64,000 nucleotides of DNA. It comes from Fidelibacterota bacterium (lineage in GTDB: Bacteria; Fidelibacterota; UBA8477; JABMPR01). The stretch covers positions 1-64,000 of the forward strand of contig JABMQQ010000001.1 of assembly GCA_013202495.1 (NCBI GenBank). Direction: 5' to 3'. Below the pieces are notes generated by a model. The model made no database searches. It saw only the letters and a list, made by a program, of their open reading frames with translations, and was not told the DNA's origin. Positions 52,418 to 61,710 of the stretch are shown piece after piece (position 1 is the first letter of the stretch; every line of letters begins with the position of its first letter). A program made the position numbers and the translations under genes.

Positions 52418-55400
52418 TTATTTAGCCTGCTTAATATTCATCAATGAGTAGAAGACTGGAAGTATTCCCAGGGTTAATACTGTTGAGCTGAATAAGCCAA
52501 AAACAACCACAACTGCTAACGGTCTCTGTATCTCGGATCCTATACCTGTGGCCAGCAACAATGGGATCAATCCAAAGATAGTAGTGAGTGCAGTCATGAG
52601 GACTGGTCGCAGTCTGATCTCCGCACCATGTAAAGCTGCTTCCATCCTGGATAGCCCTTCTCGTTCCAGCCGTTGGAAAGTGCTGATCAGGACAAGTCCA
52701 TTTTGGACGGCAATACCGAACACGGCAATAAAACCTACTGCTGCCGGTACACTCAGATATTCCCCTGTGAAATACAGCCCAAGTATCCCACCAATCAGTG
52801 ATAGCGGTATACTGATGTAAATCAATGCCGCTTCTTTCACAGATTCTAAGGCCATCAACAGGAACGCGAAGATCAAGATGAGAACGACGGGGATGACAAA
52901 GCTCAATCTGCGCATCGCTCTTTCCTGATTTTCAAACTGACCGCCTATCTCAAGTGTGTAACCAGCAGGAAGTCGAATTTGATCAGACAGGCGTTCTCGT
53001 ATATCAGAAACCACTGTTCCAAGATCTCTGCCCCTTATGTTGGCGTTCACCGTCCAACGGCGCTGGTTTTTCTCTCTATTGATCTGAACTGGACCAAGAA
53101 CTGATTCCACAGTAGCAACTTCACGTAGGGGAATGAGGGATCCATTGGTTCTACGCACCAGAATACCCTCAAGAACGTTTACATCGTCCCTAAACTGTTC
53201 CTGGAAGCGGACATGGATGCCAAAGCGTCGGGTTTCCTTATAAATCTGAGATATAACCTCTCCACCAACTGCCAACTCAATAGCTTCCATGATTTGATTC
53301 ACGGTTATACCGTAGCGCTTACTTGTTTCACGATTTGGGGTGATTCGATATTGTGGTTGTCCCCAACTCTGTTCAATTCCTAGATCTACCAGGCCTGATA
53401 TCCCAGAAACAACTTGCCCGGTCTGTTCTGCATAGTGGCGCAATGTATCAATGTTCTCGCCGTATATCTTGATTGCTAGCTGGGTTCTCACACCTGAGAG
53501 CAATTCATCAAATAGATTCTGAATGGGTTGGGTAAAGTTCAATTGAACACCAGGGTACTCACCTAGACGATCAGAAAGTGAGTTGATCAATGCTTCCTTG
53601 TTCTCATGAACCCACTCTTCTTCTGGATGAAGGGTGATTTGCATGGAAGCAAAGTTGACCGGGTGGGGGTGACTACCTGCTTCTGGCCGCCCGATTTTCG
53701 TAATGGCGTGTTCCACCTCATCAAATTGCACAACATCTTTTTCCATTCTCTGGATCAGGTGAGTCATTGTTTCAAGACTAGTAGACGGGGCAGAGGTAAT
53801 AATTACCTGTATTGCACCTTCTTCAAGCGTTGGAACGAATTCTGTTCCCAACCGTGGAACCATCATGAGGCTAATAACAAGTAGCACAATTGCTGGGATT
53901 ATTATCATCCAACTCTTCTCGGTCAGAACTTGGAGTAGGTGTTTGTACCCCTTGCGAAGTAATGACATGAATCGAGGTTCTTTTAAGTGAGTTTTCTTTA
54001 TAATGATACCCGATAAAACTGGTGAAATTACAAGGGCAGCAATCAAAGAACCTATCAAAGCAAACACAATGGTGATCGCCAGTGGCTTGAATAGTTTTCC
54101 CTCGACCCCCTGAAGGGAGAAAATGGGAAGAAAGACCATAATGATAATGACCACGGAGAACATAATTGGTTTGCGAACCTCATTTACAGCATCAATGATT
54201 GCAGCGATGCGATTATCATTATCTGGTGTATCAAGGGATTGCAACTTCCGATAGATGCTTTCAACGACAACAATGGATCCATCGCCAAGCATGCCAATGG
54301 CTATGGCGATACCACCAAAGGACATGAGGTTGGCGGAGATTCCCTGCCAACCCATTAAAATGATGCCTATTAAAGCACTGATGGGCAGACTAAAGCCGAC
54401 TATGATTGTAGTTCTTACATTCCAGAGGAACAGAAGCAGGATCAAGTTGACCAGGATACCAGCCTGAAATAATGCACTGATGACAGTGCCAGTAGCCTTG
54501 GATACCAACTCGCTTTGATCATAATAGGGTATGAGTCGTACACCTTCTGGGAGTGCATTCTGGACCTCGGGCAGCTTTGCCTTCAATGCATCAATAACTT
54601 CAGAGGAGTTCTGACCCAGTAATTTGATGACAATGCCTGCTACTACTTCCTGGGTGCCATCCATACTGACCACACCACGACGGGTTTCGTTTCCATACCC
54701 TACTTCAGCGATGTGCTCGAGAGTAATTGGGACGCTGTTCTCGACCTTTAGGGGGATTGAGCCGATCTGTTCAAGTTCTTCCAGCAGCCCTACACCGCGG
54801 ATCAGATATTCCTCAGATCCAACAACAAGAAACTGCCCACCTACGTTTCTATTATTGTCTCTGATTGCGGAAACCACATCATCGATGGAGATGTCGTATT
54901 CAAGCATGTTAAGTGGATTAAGCTTTACCTGGTACTGAAGGACATGCCCACCCATGGAGAGAATCTCAGTCACACCGGGTACGGTTTGGAGTTGATACTT
55001 GACCTGCCAATCGTTGATCTCTCGCAAGTATGCCCCTGGCTCTTTACCTTCAAGTTGGGCCGTCCCTTCATCCAGCGTGAGGTAGTACATAAACACTTCC
55101 CCTAGGCCAGAACTAATGGGACCCAATGTTGGATCCTCTTCCAGATCAGGCAGGTCCTCCATGGCGGAGTTCAGCCTTTGATTGACCAATTGGCGGGCGA
55201 AATAGATATCAGTGTCATCAGAGAAATAGACATAGATCACCGCCATTCCAAAAGCCGAAGTGGATTTTACCAGGGAAACGCCAGGCAATCCGTTCATGGA
55301 GCTCTCAATGGGGTAGGTGATGAGACGTTCTATTTCTTCTGGCGCCATGCCATGTCCCTCTGCGAAGATGGGTACCATCACAGGGGAGATATCAGGAAAT

Positions 55401-55498
55401 GCGTCTTTGGGTAAATGAGTGTATTCCCAGATCCCAAATCCCAGGATGAGACCAATCAAAAGGAAGATGAGTACATTTTGTTTCATGAGGAATTGCAT
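52418..55498 (-). CDS. Heavy-metal efflux RND pump, CusA/CzcA family
   Basis: This is a 1026-residue inner-membrane proton-driven exporter with twelve helices and two periplasmic loops. The HME-class signature in helix 4 is GMLGDGSIVVVESIYRK, in contrast to the HAE-class DD of the first RND gene. The N-terminal FPDISPVMVPIFAEGHGMAPEE resembles the CusA/CzcA porter start. The substrate (Cu/Ag or Co/Zn/Cd/Ni) cannot be fixed from sequence alone. It is the last gene of an operon with the adaptor 55509-56501 (10-bp gap), the TolC-like channel and the His-rich small protein. Confidence 0.93.
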   Translation of the reverse strand: MQFLMKQNVLIFLLIGLILGFGIWEYTHLPKDAFPDISPVMVPIFAEGHGMAPEEIERLITYPIESSMNGLPGVSLVKSTSAFGMAVIYVYFSDDTDIYFARQLVNQRLNSAMEDLPDLEEDPTLGPISSGLGEVFMYYLTLDEGTAQLEGKEPGAYLREINDWQVKYQLQTVPGVTEILSMGGHVLQYQVKLNPLNMLEYDISIDDVVSAIRDNNRNVGGQFLVVGSEEYLIRGVGLLEELEQIGSIPLKVENSVPITLEHIAEVGYGNETRRGVVSMDGTQEVVAGIVIKLLGQNSSEVIDALKAKLPEVQNALPEGVRLIPYYDQSELVSKATGTVISALFQAGILVNLILLLFLWNVRTTIIVGFSLPISALIGIILMGWQGISANLMSFGGIAIAIGMLGDGSIVVVESIYRKLQSLDTPDNDNRIAAIIDAVNEVRKPIMFSVVIIIMVFLPIFSLQGVEGKLFKPLAITIVFALIGSLIAALVISPVLSGIIIKKTHLKEPRFMSLLRKGYKHLLQVLTEKSWMIIIPAIVLLVISLMMVPRLGTEFVPTLEEGAIQVIITSAPSTSLETMTHLIQRMEKDVVQFDEVEHAITKIGRPEAGSHPHPVNFASMQITLHPEEEWVHENKEALINSLSDRLGEYPGVQLNFTQPIQNLFDELLSGVRTQLAIKIYGENIDTLRHYAEQTGQVVSGISGLVDLGIEQSWGQPQYRITPNRETSKRYGITVNQIMEAIELAVGGEVISQIYKETRRFGIHVRFQEQFRDDVNVLEGILVRRTNGSLIPLREVATVESVLGPVQINREKNQRRWTVNANIRGRDLGTVVSDIRERLSDQIRLPAGYTLEIGGQFENQERAMRRLSFVIPVVLILIFAFLLMALESVKEAALIYISIPLSLIGGILGLYFTGEYLSVPAAVGFIAVFGIAVQNGLVLISTFQRLEREGLSRMEAALHGAEIRLRPVLMTALTTIFGLIPLLLATGIGSEIQRPLAVVVVFGLFSSTVLTLGILPVFYSLMNIKQAK

Positions 55499-55508
55499 GA
55501 ATTATCTC

Positions 55509-56501
55509 CTAATGACCGTGGCCGGCATGACCAGAGAGTGATGATGTAACCAATTCAGACTTCAGGAAGAATGACCCATTTGAGACAATGGAATCACCTG
55601 CTTTTAGACCACTTTGGATTTCGATCAAACCACCACCTCGTTGACCAGGCTCAACAGTGACAACTGCAAACTCGGTCTCTGACCCTGACTCTGGTACAAA
55701 GGCTACATGCTCTGACTCGTAGGTTTGAATACAACTTTCTGGTACAATGAGGACATCTTCTCCATCGTGGTCGTAAGCTACTTCAGCATATACAAGCCTA
55801 CCTGGGTTCCATGTACCAGAGGTATTGCTTACTGTGCAGCGCACGATATTTGTCCTGGTGATAGCGTCCATAACAGGTTTTATATAACGAATATACGTTT
55901 GGATTTGCTCATCACCTTCAATGGATTTTAGAATCAACGCTTGACCTTTTTTGAGGAGTGGCATGTCCTTTTCGAAAGCGTGCAGATCCACCCAGACTGT
56001 ACGAAGATCTCCAATAACCATGAGTGGCTCTGAACCATCTGTAAATTCTCCAACAACCGCATGCTTTTCGAGAACTTCACCTGACTGGGCTGCAATTACA
56101 GGATAAGTGCTAAGGGTGCTCGTATTGAAGACCATGGCAAGGGTGTCTCCCTGGAAGACCCTGTCACCAATGTTTCTGCGCACATCTCGAACGATACCAG
56201 GATACTTGGGATACTTGTGAACGACCTGTTCTTCGTTTAAACGGATCTCACCATATAGGCGTCGACTTCCTGGTATCTTACCAGTACCTACCTCGATGAG
56301 CTTGATGCCGGCCTTCTCAACCTCAGGACCGGAAAGTGTGATTATTAATTCATCCTCATGTTCACTCCTAGCCAACCCAACCATGCTGTCCTGTGCAGTT
56401 TCATTGTGACTTCCATGATCCTCAGGATGCTTATTGCATCCCAGTATGAGAAATGAAATTGATATGAATGAAATAAAGAGCTGATATTTAGTTGAATTCA
56501 T
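55509..56501 (-). CDS. Heavy-metal efflux membrane fusion lipoprotein, CusB/CzcB family
   Basis: This is a 330-residue periplasmic adaptor. The signal peptide ends in a lipobox (FLILGC). It is followed by a His-rich stretch (HPEDHGSHNE), and the C-terminus ends in GHAGHGH, both likely metal-capturing. The lipoyl halves are KYPGIVRDVRRNIGDRVFQGD and AAQSGEVLEKHAVVGEF. It lacks the long helical hairpin of larger relatives, which is usual for this subfamily. The start overlaps the end of the TolC-like gene by 14 bp, so translation is coupled. Confidence 0.92.
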   Translation of the reverse strand: MNSTKYQLFISFISISFLILGCNKHPEDHGSHNETAQDSMVGLARSEHEDELIITLSGPEVEKAGIKLIEVGTGKIPGSRRLYGEIRLNEEQVVHKYPKYPGIVRDVRRNIGDRVFQGDTLAMVFNTSTLSTYPVIAAQSGEVLEKHAVVGEFTDGSEPLMVIGDLRTVWVDLHAFEKDMPLLKKGQALILKSIEGDEQIQTYIRYIKPVMDAITRTNIVRCTVSNTSGTWNPGRLVYAEVAYDHDGEDVLIVPESCIQTYESEHVAFVPESGSETEFAVVTVEPGQRGGGLIEIQSGLKAGDSIVSNGSFFLKSELVTSSLSGHAGHGH

Positions 56502-57690
56502 AAATCTTGACTCCCAGTGTTAGGCTTAATTCAAATAGGAGAGAAGATTGCTCTATCTGAAGTGTCATTGCATTTTCCTGTAGATCCGTAAGGAGGGATT
56601 GAGCGTCCAATACTTCCAGATAGGGTCGTGCTCCTGCGCGATACTCAGTCTCTATCCTTTGATACAACAGCTTTGCCTCAGGGATGAGTGAAGCTCTAAG
56701 ATTTGACAACTGTTGATCTGCGACCAGCCACCTGCTCATCCATCTTTCTCGCTCAATCTCAAATTGGGAGGAGATGTTATCAAGTTCACTCATGCCAGCA
56801 CGGAATTCATAATCGCGGAGTTTGACAGCCACTTTGCGTTTTGTAAATAGGGGTGATTCTATTGATATACCTATTATTGGGAATTGTTGATTTAGCTCGG
56901 GTAGAATCTTCATTCCTGCTGAAAGTGAAAATGAGCTGATCAGTGGTATATCCTCTACGGCTATCATGGCCTTTAGAGTGTTAAGGTGAGCCTGTTTATC
57001 ACGGATCACCGGAGAAGAGGAGGGCTGCTTCCAAGCCGCTTCAATCGCATTTTTTGTTGGAAGATGAGGAAGCACCATGGGGAGTGCCGTCGATATGAGT
57101 GAAGTATCCAAATAGGCACTGAGTTCCATTGTGTACCGCTCAATGGACGTTTTAATCTGCGATAGATCAGCTTCCTGTCTAGCCGTCTCAAGTCGACTTC
57201 TTATGAGTTCAGATTCAGAGAGAGCGCCTTGCTTGAATTGATGATTTTGCCAGTCCAAGATTTGTTCTGTAAGAACAAGTCTCTCTTCTGCCAGTGCCAA
57301 ACGCTTATTCCAATGGACTGATTCCAGAAAATACATGCTGAGCCGATAGTGGATCTCATCCTGGTAGGTTCGTGCATTATTTTCGATGATTCCCAGCTCT
57401 GCATCTACCAGAGTTAACCGATTTCTTCGTATCGATGGCGCTTCAAAGACCTGCCTGGCTGAGAATTCGATTTCATCTTGGCCAAAATTTTCGAGGACAG
57501 ATTCAAATTCAGTCGGTGCAAAAGCTTGCGACAACTCTTTACTGAGACTCAAGACCGTTCGTTGATGACTTAACGCCAGAAGACCACTATCTACTTCAAG
57601 TCTCCGCTGAAACGCCTCATGGAAGCTGAGTTGCTGTTGTGAATGGGCGATAGATATAACTATCGCGAATAAGACTATACGTTTGTACAT
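56488..57690 (-). CDS. TolC-family outer-membrane channel of the metal efflux operon (CusC/CzcC-like)
   Basis: This is a 400-residue protein with a signal peptide (IVLFAIVISIAHSQQ) and two OEP repeats with long coiled coils (LALAEERLVLTEQILDWQNHQ, GARPYLEVLDAQSLLTDLQ). The APSIRRNRL segment before the first long helix is typical of the metal-efflux branch. It provides the outer-membrane exit for the CusBA-like complex. The following adaptor gene overlaps its end by 14 bp. Confidence 0.9.
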   Translation of the reverse strand: MYKRIVLFAIVISIAHSQQQLSFHEAFQRRLEVDSGLLALSHQRTVLSLSKELSQAFAPTEFESVLENFGQDEIEFSARQVFEAPSIRRNRLTLVDAELGIIENNARTYQDEIHYRLSMYFLESVHWNKRLALAEERLVLTEQILDWQNHQFKQGALSESELIRSRLETARQEADLSQIKTSIERYTMELSAYLDTSLISTALPMVLPHLPTKNAIEAAWKQPSSSPVIRDKQAHLNTLKAMIAVEDIPLISSFSLSAGMKILPELNQQFPIIGISIESPLFTKRKVAVKLRDYEFRAGMSELDNISSQFEIERERWMSRWLVADQQLSNLRASLIPEAKLLYQRIETEYRAGARPYLEVLDAQSLLTDLQENAMTLQIEQSSLLFELSLTLGVKIYEFN

Positions 57691-57753
57691 CTTATCCCTC
57701 CTTATTGAGAAGGGTTAAAAATCTATTTGATTAGGTATGGAGAAGGATTGGTT

Positions 57754-58143
57754 CTAAATGAGCAAAACAGTGGAGAGACAAAGCTGATTATGAATCAGTA
57801 GGGGAGTATGGCAATCATGACCATTTTCCAAATGGATCAAATCATTTGGTGAAGAGTGTATTGGATTTACTGCTTCACATGCATTCAACTGATCATACTT
57901 AGAGGCCAAGAGCAGCCCGCTCAGATCATCATGACTCACATTGGTCTCAGTCTCTTCGCAAGTCCCATGGGGGTGCCACTTCATATCAGAGTCCACAGCA
58001 GTGTGAGCAGTATCGCAAGGATGTGTGGATTCCGCATGGAGGTGCCAATCACCGAATGATAGAAACAGGAATAACAGAGGGAAAATGGCTTTCCTCAATA
58101 CGATCGTGTTCCTTGTATTAGATGGTGTTCTCATAGGGCTCAT
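57754..58143 (-). CDS. His/Cys-rich exported small protein, probable periplasmic metal-binding protein
   Basis: This 129-residue protein opens the heavy-metal operon, 63 bp before the TolC-like gene. The signal peptide covers about residues 19-38 (LLFLFLSFGDWHLHAES; ATG 58131 is an alternative start). The mature part is dense in His and Cys (HPCDTAH, WHPHGTCEE, NGHDCHTPLLIHNQLC). Small exported proteins of this kind at the head of Cus/Czc-type operons may act as sensors or metallochaperones. No named family is recognised, so the function is inferred from composition and position. Confidence 0.72.
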   Translation of the reverse strand: MSPMRTPSNTRNTIVLRKAIFPLLFLFLSFGDWHLHAESTHPCDTAHTAVDSDMKWHPHGTCEETETNVSHDDLSGLLLASKYDQLNACEAVNPIHSSPNDLIHLENGHDCHTPLLIHNQLCLSTVLLI

Positions 58144-58512
58144 AGTTTAGTTCAACTCTGATGGGATGCAATTGTTTCTGCTGGTGGAGTTTGAATAGAA
58201 CCGCCTGGGCTGAATAGGTCGAGGGAATTTAAGTCCTATAGCTAATCCTTGTAATGACCAATGTATCAATGATATACAGTGATCTAATAATTGCCATGTG
58301 CACTGATTGTTCAGCAAAATCATCTAAATATGAGGGATTAGGGTCCTTTGTCGAGTCGTAATGAGATTCCCTATTTGAGACCAAACAGGTGAGAGCAATT
58401 CTTGCCGGTTAGCTCTATATTCTTGATTCACCTCTTATTGTTTGAGTTTCAACCTAATAAAAGCAGATTATATTATAAATCGAGACGCATTAGAGGGGAA
58501 TGGTCGCTTGCG
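58144..58512. other. Divergent intergenic region upstream of the metal operon and the propeller regulator
   Basis: These 369 bp separate the metal operon (-) from the LuxR-type regulator (+). The region must hold both promoters, but no metal-box or LuxR-type operator could be named. A weak inverted repeat (TGTAT-N7-ATACA) lies near 58265. A TTG-started upstream extension of the regulator (58402) is open but lacks a ribosome site and gives no leader peptide. Confidence 0.45.
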
Positions 58513-61503
58513 ATGAAACTTCTGTATGTCATTCTGTTCATTATGATCACCAACCTATCGGTGATTGGGGTAGATTCTGCCAACGATCTTCATTTTAGAA
58601 ACCTGGGGACTGAACACGGACTCTCAAACGGTGCAGTGCATGCAATACTTCAGGATAGCAGGGGATTCATGTGGTTTGGGACGAATCGAGGTCTAAATCG
58701 CTGGGATGGTCGCAGCTTTCGCATATTCAATTATCAGCCGATGAACAACACAAGCATTCCTGGCTCACGCATTTCTGCCCTGGCTGAGACTGAAGATGAA
58801 ATGATCTGGGTTGGCACCTATGATTCTGGCTTGGCTCGTTACAATCCACAACTGGAAAACTTTCATATCTATCATCATGCTCAGGATGATGTCGGTTCAA
58901 TCCTGGATGAAAATATTACTGTTCTGTTCGTTGATTCCAGAGACGTACTCTGGGTGGGGACTAAGAATGGTTTATGCTGGTATGACCAACAACAAGATCG
59001 ATTTAACAACTACCAGCATAATTCTGAAAACGAACAATTAATCCCGGACAAATGGATCACAGCTATTACTGAAGACGCAGATGGCAATATCTGGATTGGC
59101 AGCAATACAAGTCGACTATATTCCTTGCACCAGGGAATGGATTATTTCTCTACAGTCAAGCACAAAAGATTCGCATTGGATGGCTCTGGGACCAATCGCA
59201 TTATGGATCTGGCGGCCGACTCTATAAATCACAAGATATGGGTATCAATGTTCCCGCAGGGAGTTGTTAGTTATCAACCGAGCAATGGTCAAGTAGTTGA
59301 ATATGGTACAGATGTTTATGATGATCACATGGTGAATATCAATGCAACATTAGATATCGATCTGGATCATCAGGGTAAGCTTTGGATAGGATCTCTAAAT
59401 GGTGTTACTATTCTAGATCCAAGTACCAGCACATACCAATTTCATGAACCTGATCCCCATAACCAGAGCAGTATACGTGGAGCAATTATTAATGAAATAT
59501 ACCGTGATCCTCAAGGTATTATTTGGACAGGTTCAGACGGCCAAGGTGTCGATATCTATAATTCCAAGCAAGTTCGTTTTGAACATTACAAATCAGAATC
59601 CTCAGGTGGGGGATTGCTTCAGGCTTCTAAGGTCTTTGGATTGGATTCAGACAGCCATGGAAACATATGGGCTGCAACACTTCCTGGAGGATTTCATCGT
59701 CTAAACCTGCATGACAATGATGTTCGTCTTTTTCAATCTGATGATACCAATCCTGAAGTGTGGAGCATGAATTACGGGAGTAAGGTATTGGTGGATAGCT
59801 GGAAACGGGTTTGGATGGGTGTCTTTGAAGCAGGGCTATTTCGTTGGAATCCGCAGACAGACACCATCAAACATTTCAGGCATTTGCCAGGGAGAATCAG
59901 AGCCCTGAGCGGAAACAACATCTATGCGCTTCATGAAGATCGAAATGCTAATATCTGGGTGGGAACTGAAGGTGCAGGATTAAACCTATATCAACCCAAA
60001 GACGATTCCTGGCTGCATTACCGCCATGATACCCAGGATAGCTTGTCTATTTGTAGTGATAATATCAGAGTGCTCCTGGGGGATCACCGGGGAGATCTAT
60101 GGATTGGGACCGCTGATGCTGGTCTTGACAGGTTGAGTACTGAGGCAGAGACGTTTGAGCACTATCCACTGCGAGCCGATGAAAATTCAATCATGAGCAA
60201 CGGAATACTCACGCTGTTAGAGGATTCTCACCGTTGTCTCTGGATCGGGACGCGTGGCGGGGGAATAAGTATCTTGGACTCAAGCCGACAAAATTTTACA
60301 CAACTTGATCTGGGAGCAGATCCTCAAACGCTGGAGATAGACGCTATCCTCGAAGACGAGAAGGGATACTTCTGGGTCAGTTCCAACAAGGGGATCTTGA
60401 AAATTCATCATGATACTGGATTGCAAAATACCTATCAACTGACTGATGGTGTGCAAAGCCTGGAATTCTACTGGAATTCTTATACGAAAGATGCTGAGGG
60501 TTATTTCTATTTTGGTGGTGTGAATGGATTTAATCGCTTTCATCCTGATTCAGTGCATGTAAACCAGCATAAACCAACAATCATGCTCACTAATCTACGG
60601 ATCAATCATGAGGAAGTCACAATTGGTCCCATGCAAGATGGTCGTACGATCCTACCGAGGAGTATCACGTATCTGGATACCCTGTTTCTGATGTATCACG
60701 ACAAAGTCTTGAATTTCAGTTTCGCAGCCCTCGACTACTACAATCCCGAGCAGAATAGGTTTCGTTATCGACTGGATAATTTCGATACCGACTGGATCGA
60801 AGCTGGCCATATAAATAACGTGACCTATACAAGTCTTGAACCGGGTTGGTATACGTTACGGATCGCCGGTTCAAACAATGATGGCATCTGGAACATGGAA
60901 GGAACTTCCCTGACACTGCATATTCAACCACCCCTCTGGGAAACGGCCTGGTTTCGCAGTCTTATGTTGCTGGCTTTCTTTGGAGTGGTTTATACCATAT
61001 ATCAAATTCGCATTAATAAGTTGAGATCGATGGAGCGACGCAAGACTGAGGAACAGAAAGTTCAACTCCAGCTTGAACACCAACAACGTGAACTTGTTAC
61101 AAAATCCATGGATTTGATTGAAAAGCAGAAATTAATGGAAGAAATTTTAGAACAATTAAAGGTTCTGTCTAAGTTGCCAGATTCAGAAAGACAGACCAAA
61201 ACCAGAGCCCTTGTCGGCAAGCTTACCAGGCTTATATCTTATAATCATGTCTGGGATGAATTTGAAACGTGGTTTACAAAAATTCATACTGGCTTTATCA
61301 AAGGCTTGAGACAAGATCATCCCAAATTGACCTCGCGTGAAATAAAGGTCTGCGTACTTCTACGTTTAAACTTAATGTCAAAAGAGATTGCCAGTTTGAT
61401 GAATATTGAACCAGCCTCAGTCAATATCCATCGCTACCGTATTCGTAAAAAGTTAGGTCTTGGCACGAACGATAACTTAACTGATTACCTCTCTAAATAT
61501 TAA
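58513..61503 (+). CDS. Membrane-spanning propeller sensor with LuxR-type DNA-binding domain
   Basis: This protein of about 996 residues starts at ATG 58513, which opens a signal peptide/anchor (LLYVILFIMITNLSVIG). Residues about 30-690 carry repeated two-component-regulator propeller motifs (D..G.[LMI]W[FV]GT..GL.R), enough for a large periplasmic double propeller. A Y_Y_Y domain follows (about 720-815), then one membrane helix (about 825-845, LMLLAFFGVVYTIYQIRI), a coiled coil (about 850-900) and a LuxR/GerE helix-turn-helix (LTSREIKVCVLLR...IHRYRIRKKLGL). No kinase or receiver domain is present, so it is a one-component membrane-anchored transcription factor. It is divergent from the metal efflux operon and upstream of a secreted propeller gene, both possible targets. 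Confidence 0.88.
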   Translation: MKLLYVILFIMITNLSVIGVDSANDLHFRNLGTEHGLSNGAVHAILQDSRGFMWFGTNRGLNRWDGRSFRIFNYQPMNNTSIPGSRISALAETEDEMIWVGTYDSGLARYNPQLENFHIYHHAQDDVGSILDENITVLFVDSRDVLWVGTKNGLCWYDQQQDRFNNYQHNSENEQLIPDKWITAITEDADGNIWIGSNTSRLYSLHQGMDYFSTVKHKRFALDGSGTNRIMDLAADSINHKIWVSMFPQGVVSYQPSNGQVVEYGTDVYDDHMVNINATLDIDLDHQGKLWIGSLNGVTILDPSTSTYQFHEPDPHNQSSIRGAIINEIYRDPQGIIWTGSDGQGVDIYNSKQVRFEHYKSESSGGGLLQASKVFGLDSDSHGNIWAATLPGGFHRLNLHDNDVRLFQSDDTNPEVWSMNYGSKVLVDSWKRVWMGVFEAGLFRWNPQTDTIKHFRHLPGRIRALSGNNIYALHEDRNANIWVGTEGAGLNLYQPKDDSWLHYRHDTQDSLSICSDNIRVLLGDHRGDLWIGTADAGLDRLSTEAETFEHYPLRADENSIMSNGILTLLEDSHRCLWIGTRGGGISILDSSRQNFTQLDLGADPQTLEIDAILEDEKGYFWVSSNKGILKIHHDTGLQNTYQLTDGVQSLEFYWNSYTKDAEGYFYFGGVNGFNRFHPDSVHVNQHKPTIMLTNLRINHEEVTIGPMQDGRTILPRSITYLDTLFLMYHDKVLNFSFAALDYYNPEQNRFRYRLDNFDTDWIEAGHINNVTYTSLEPGWYTLRIAGSNNDGIWNMEGTSLTLHIQPPLWETAWFRSLMLLAFFGVVYTIYQIRINKLRSMERRKTEEQKVQLQLEHQQRELVTKSMDLIEKQKLMEEILEQLKVLSKLPDSERQTKTRALVGKLTRLISYNHVWDEFETWFTKIHTGFIKGLRQDHPKLTSREIKVCVLLRLNLMSKEIASLMNIEPASVNIHRYRIRKKLGLGTNDNLTDYLSKY

Positions 61504-61710
61504 AAAATACTTTCCTTTGTAATTGGCCGCTGATTCATCATAAGGCTCAAATTCCAAGGTCCAGAAAGCTAAGAATCTTAGACTATTGAAAAACAATTGT
61601 GCTAAATCTTGCCAAATCATGAAATCTTCTTTTGTATAGTGTCTGTATAGAGGTTTACACCTTCATCCCAAAGTAATTTATAGACACCAAAATTAAAGGT
61701 AGGTGAAATC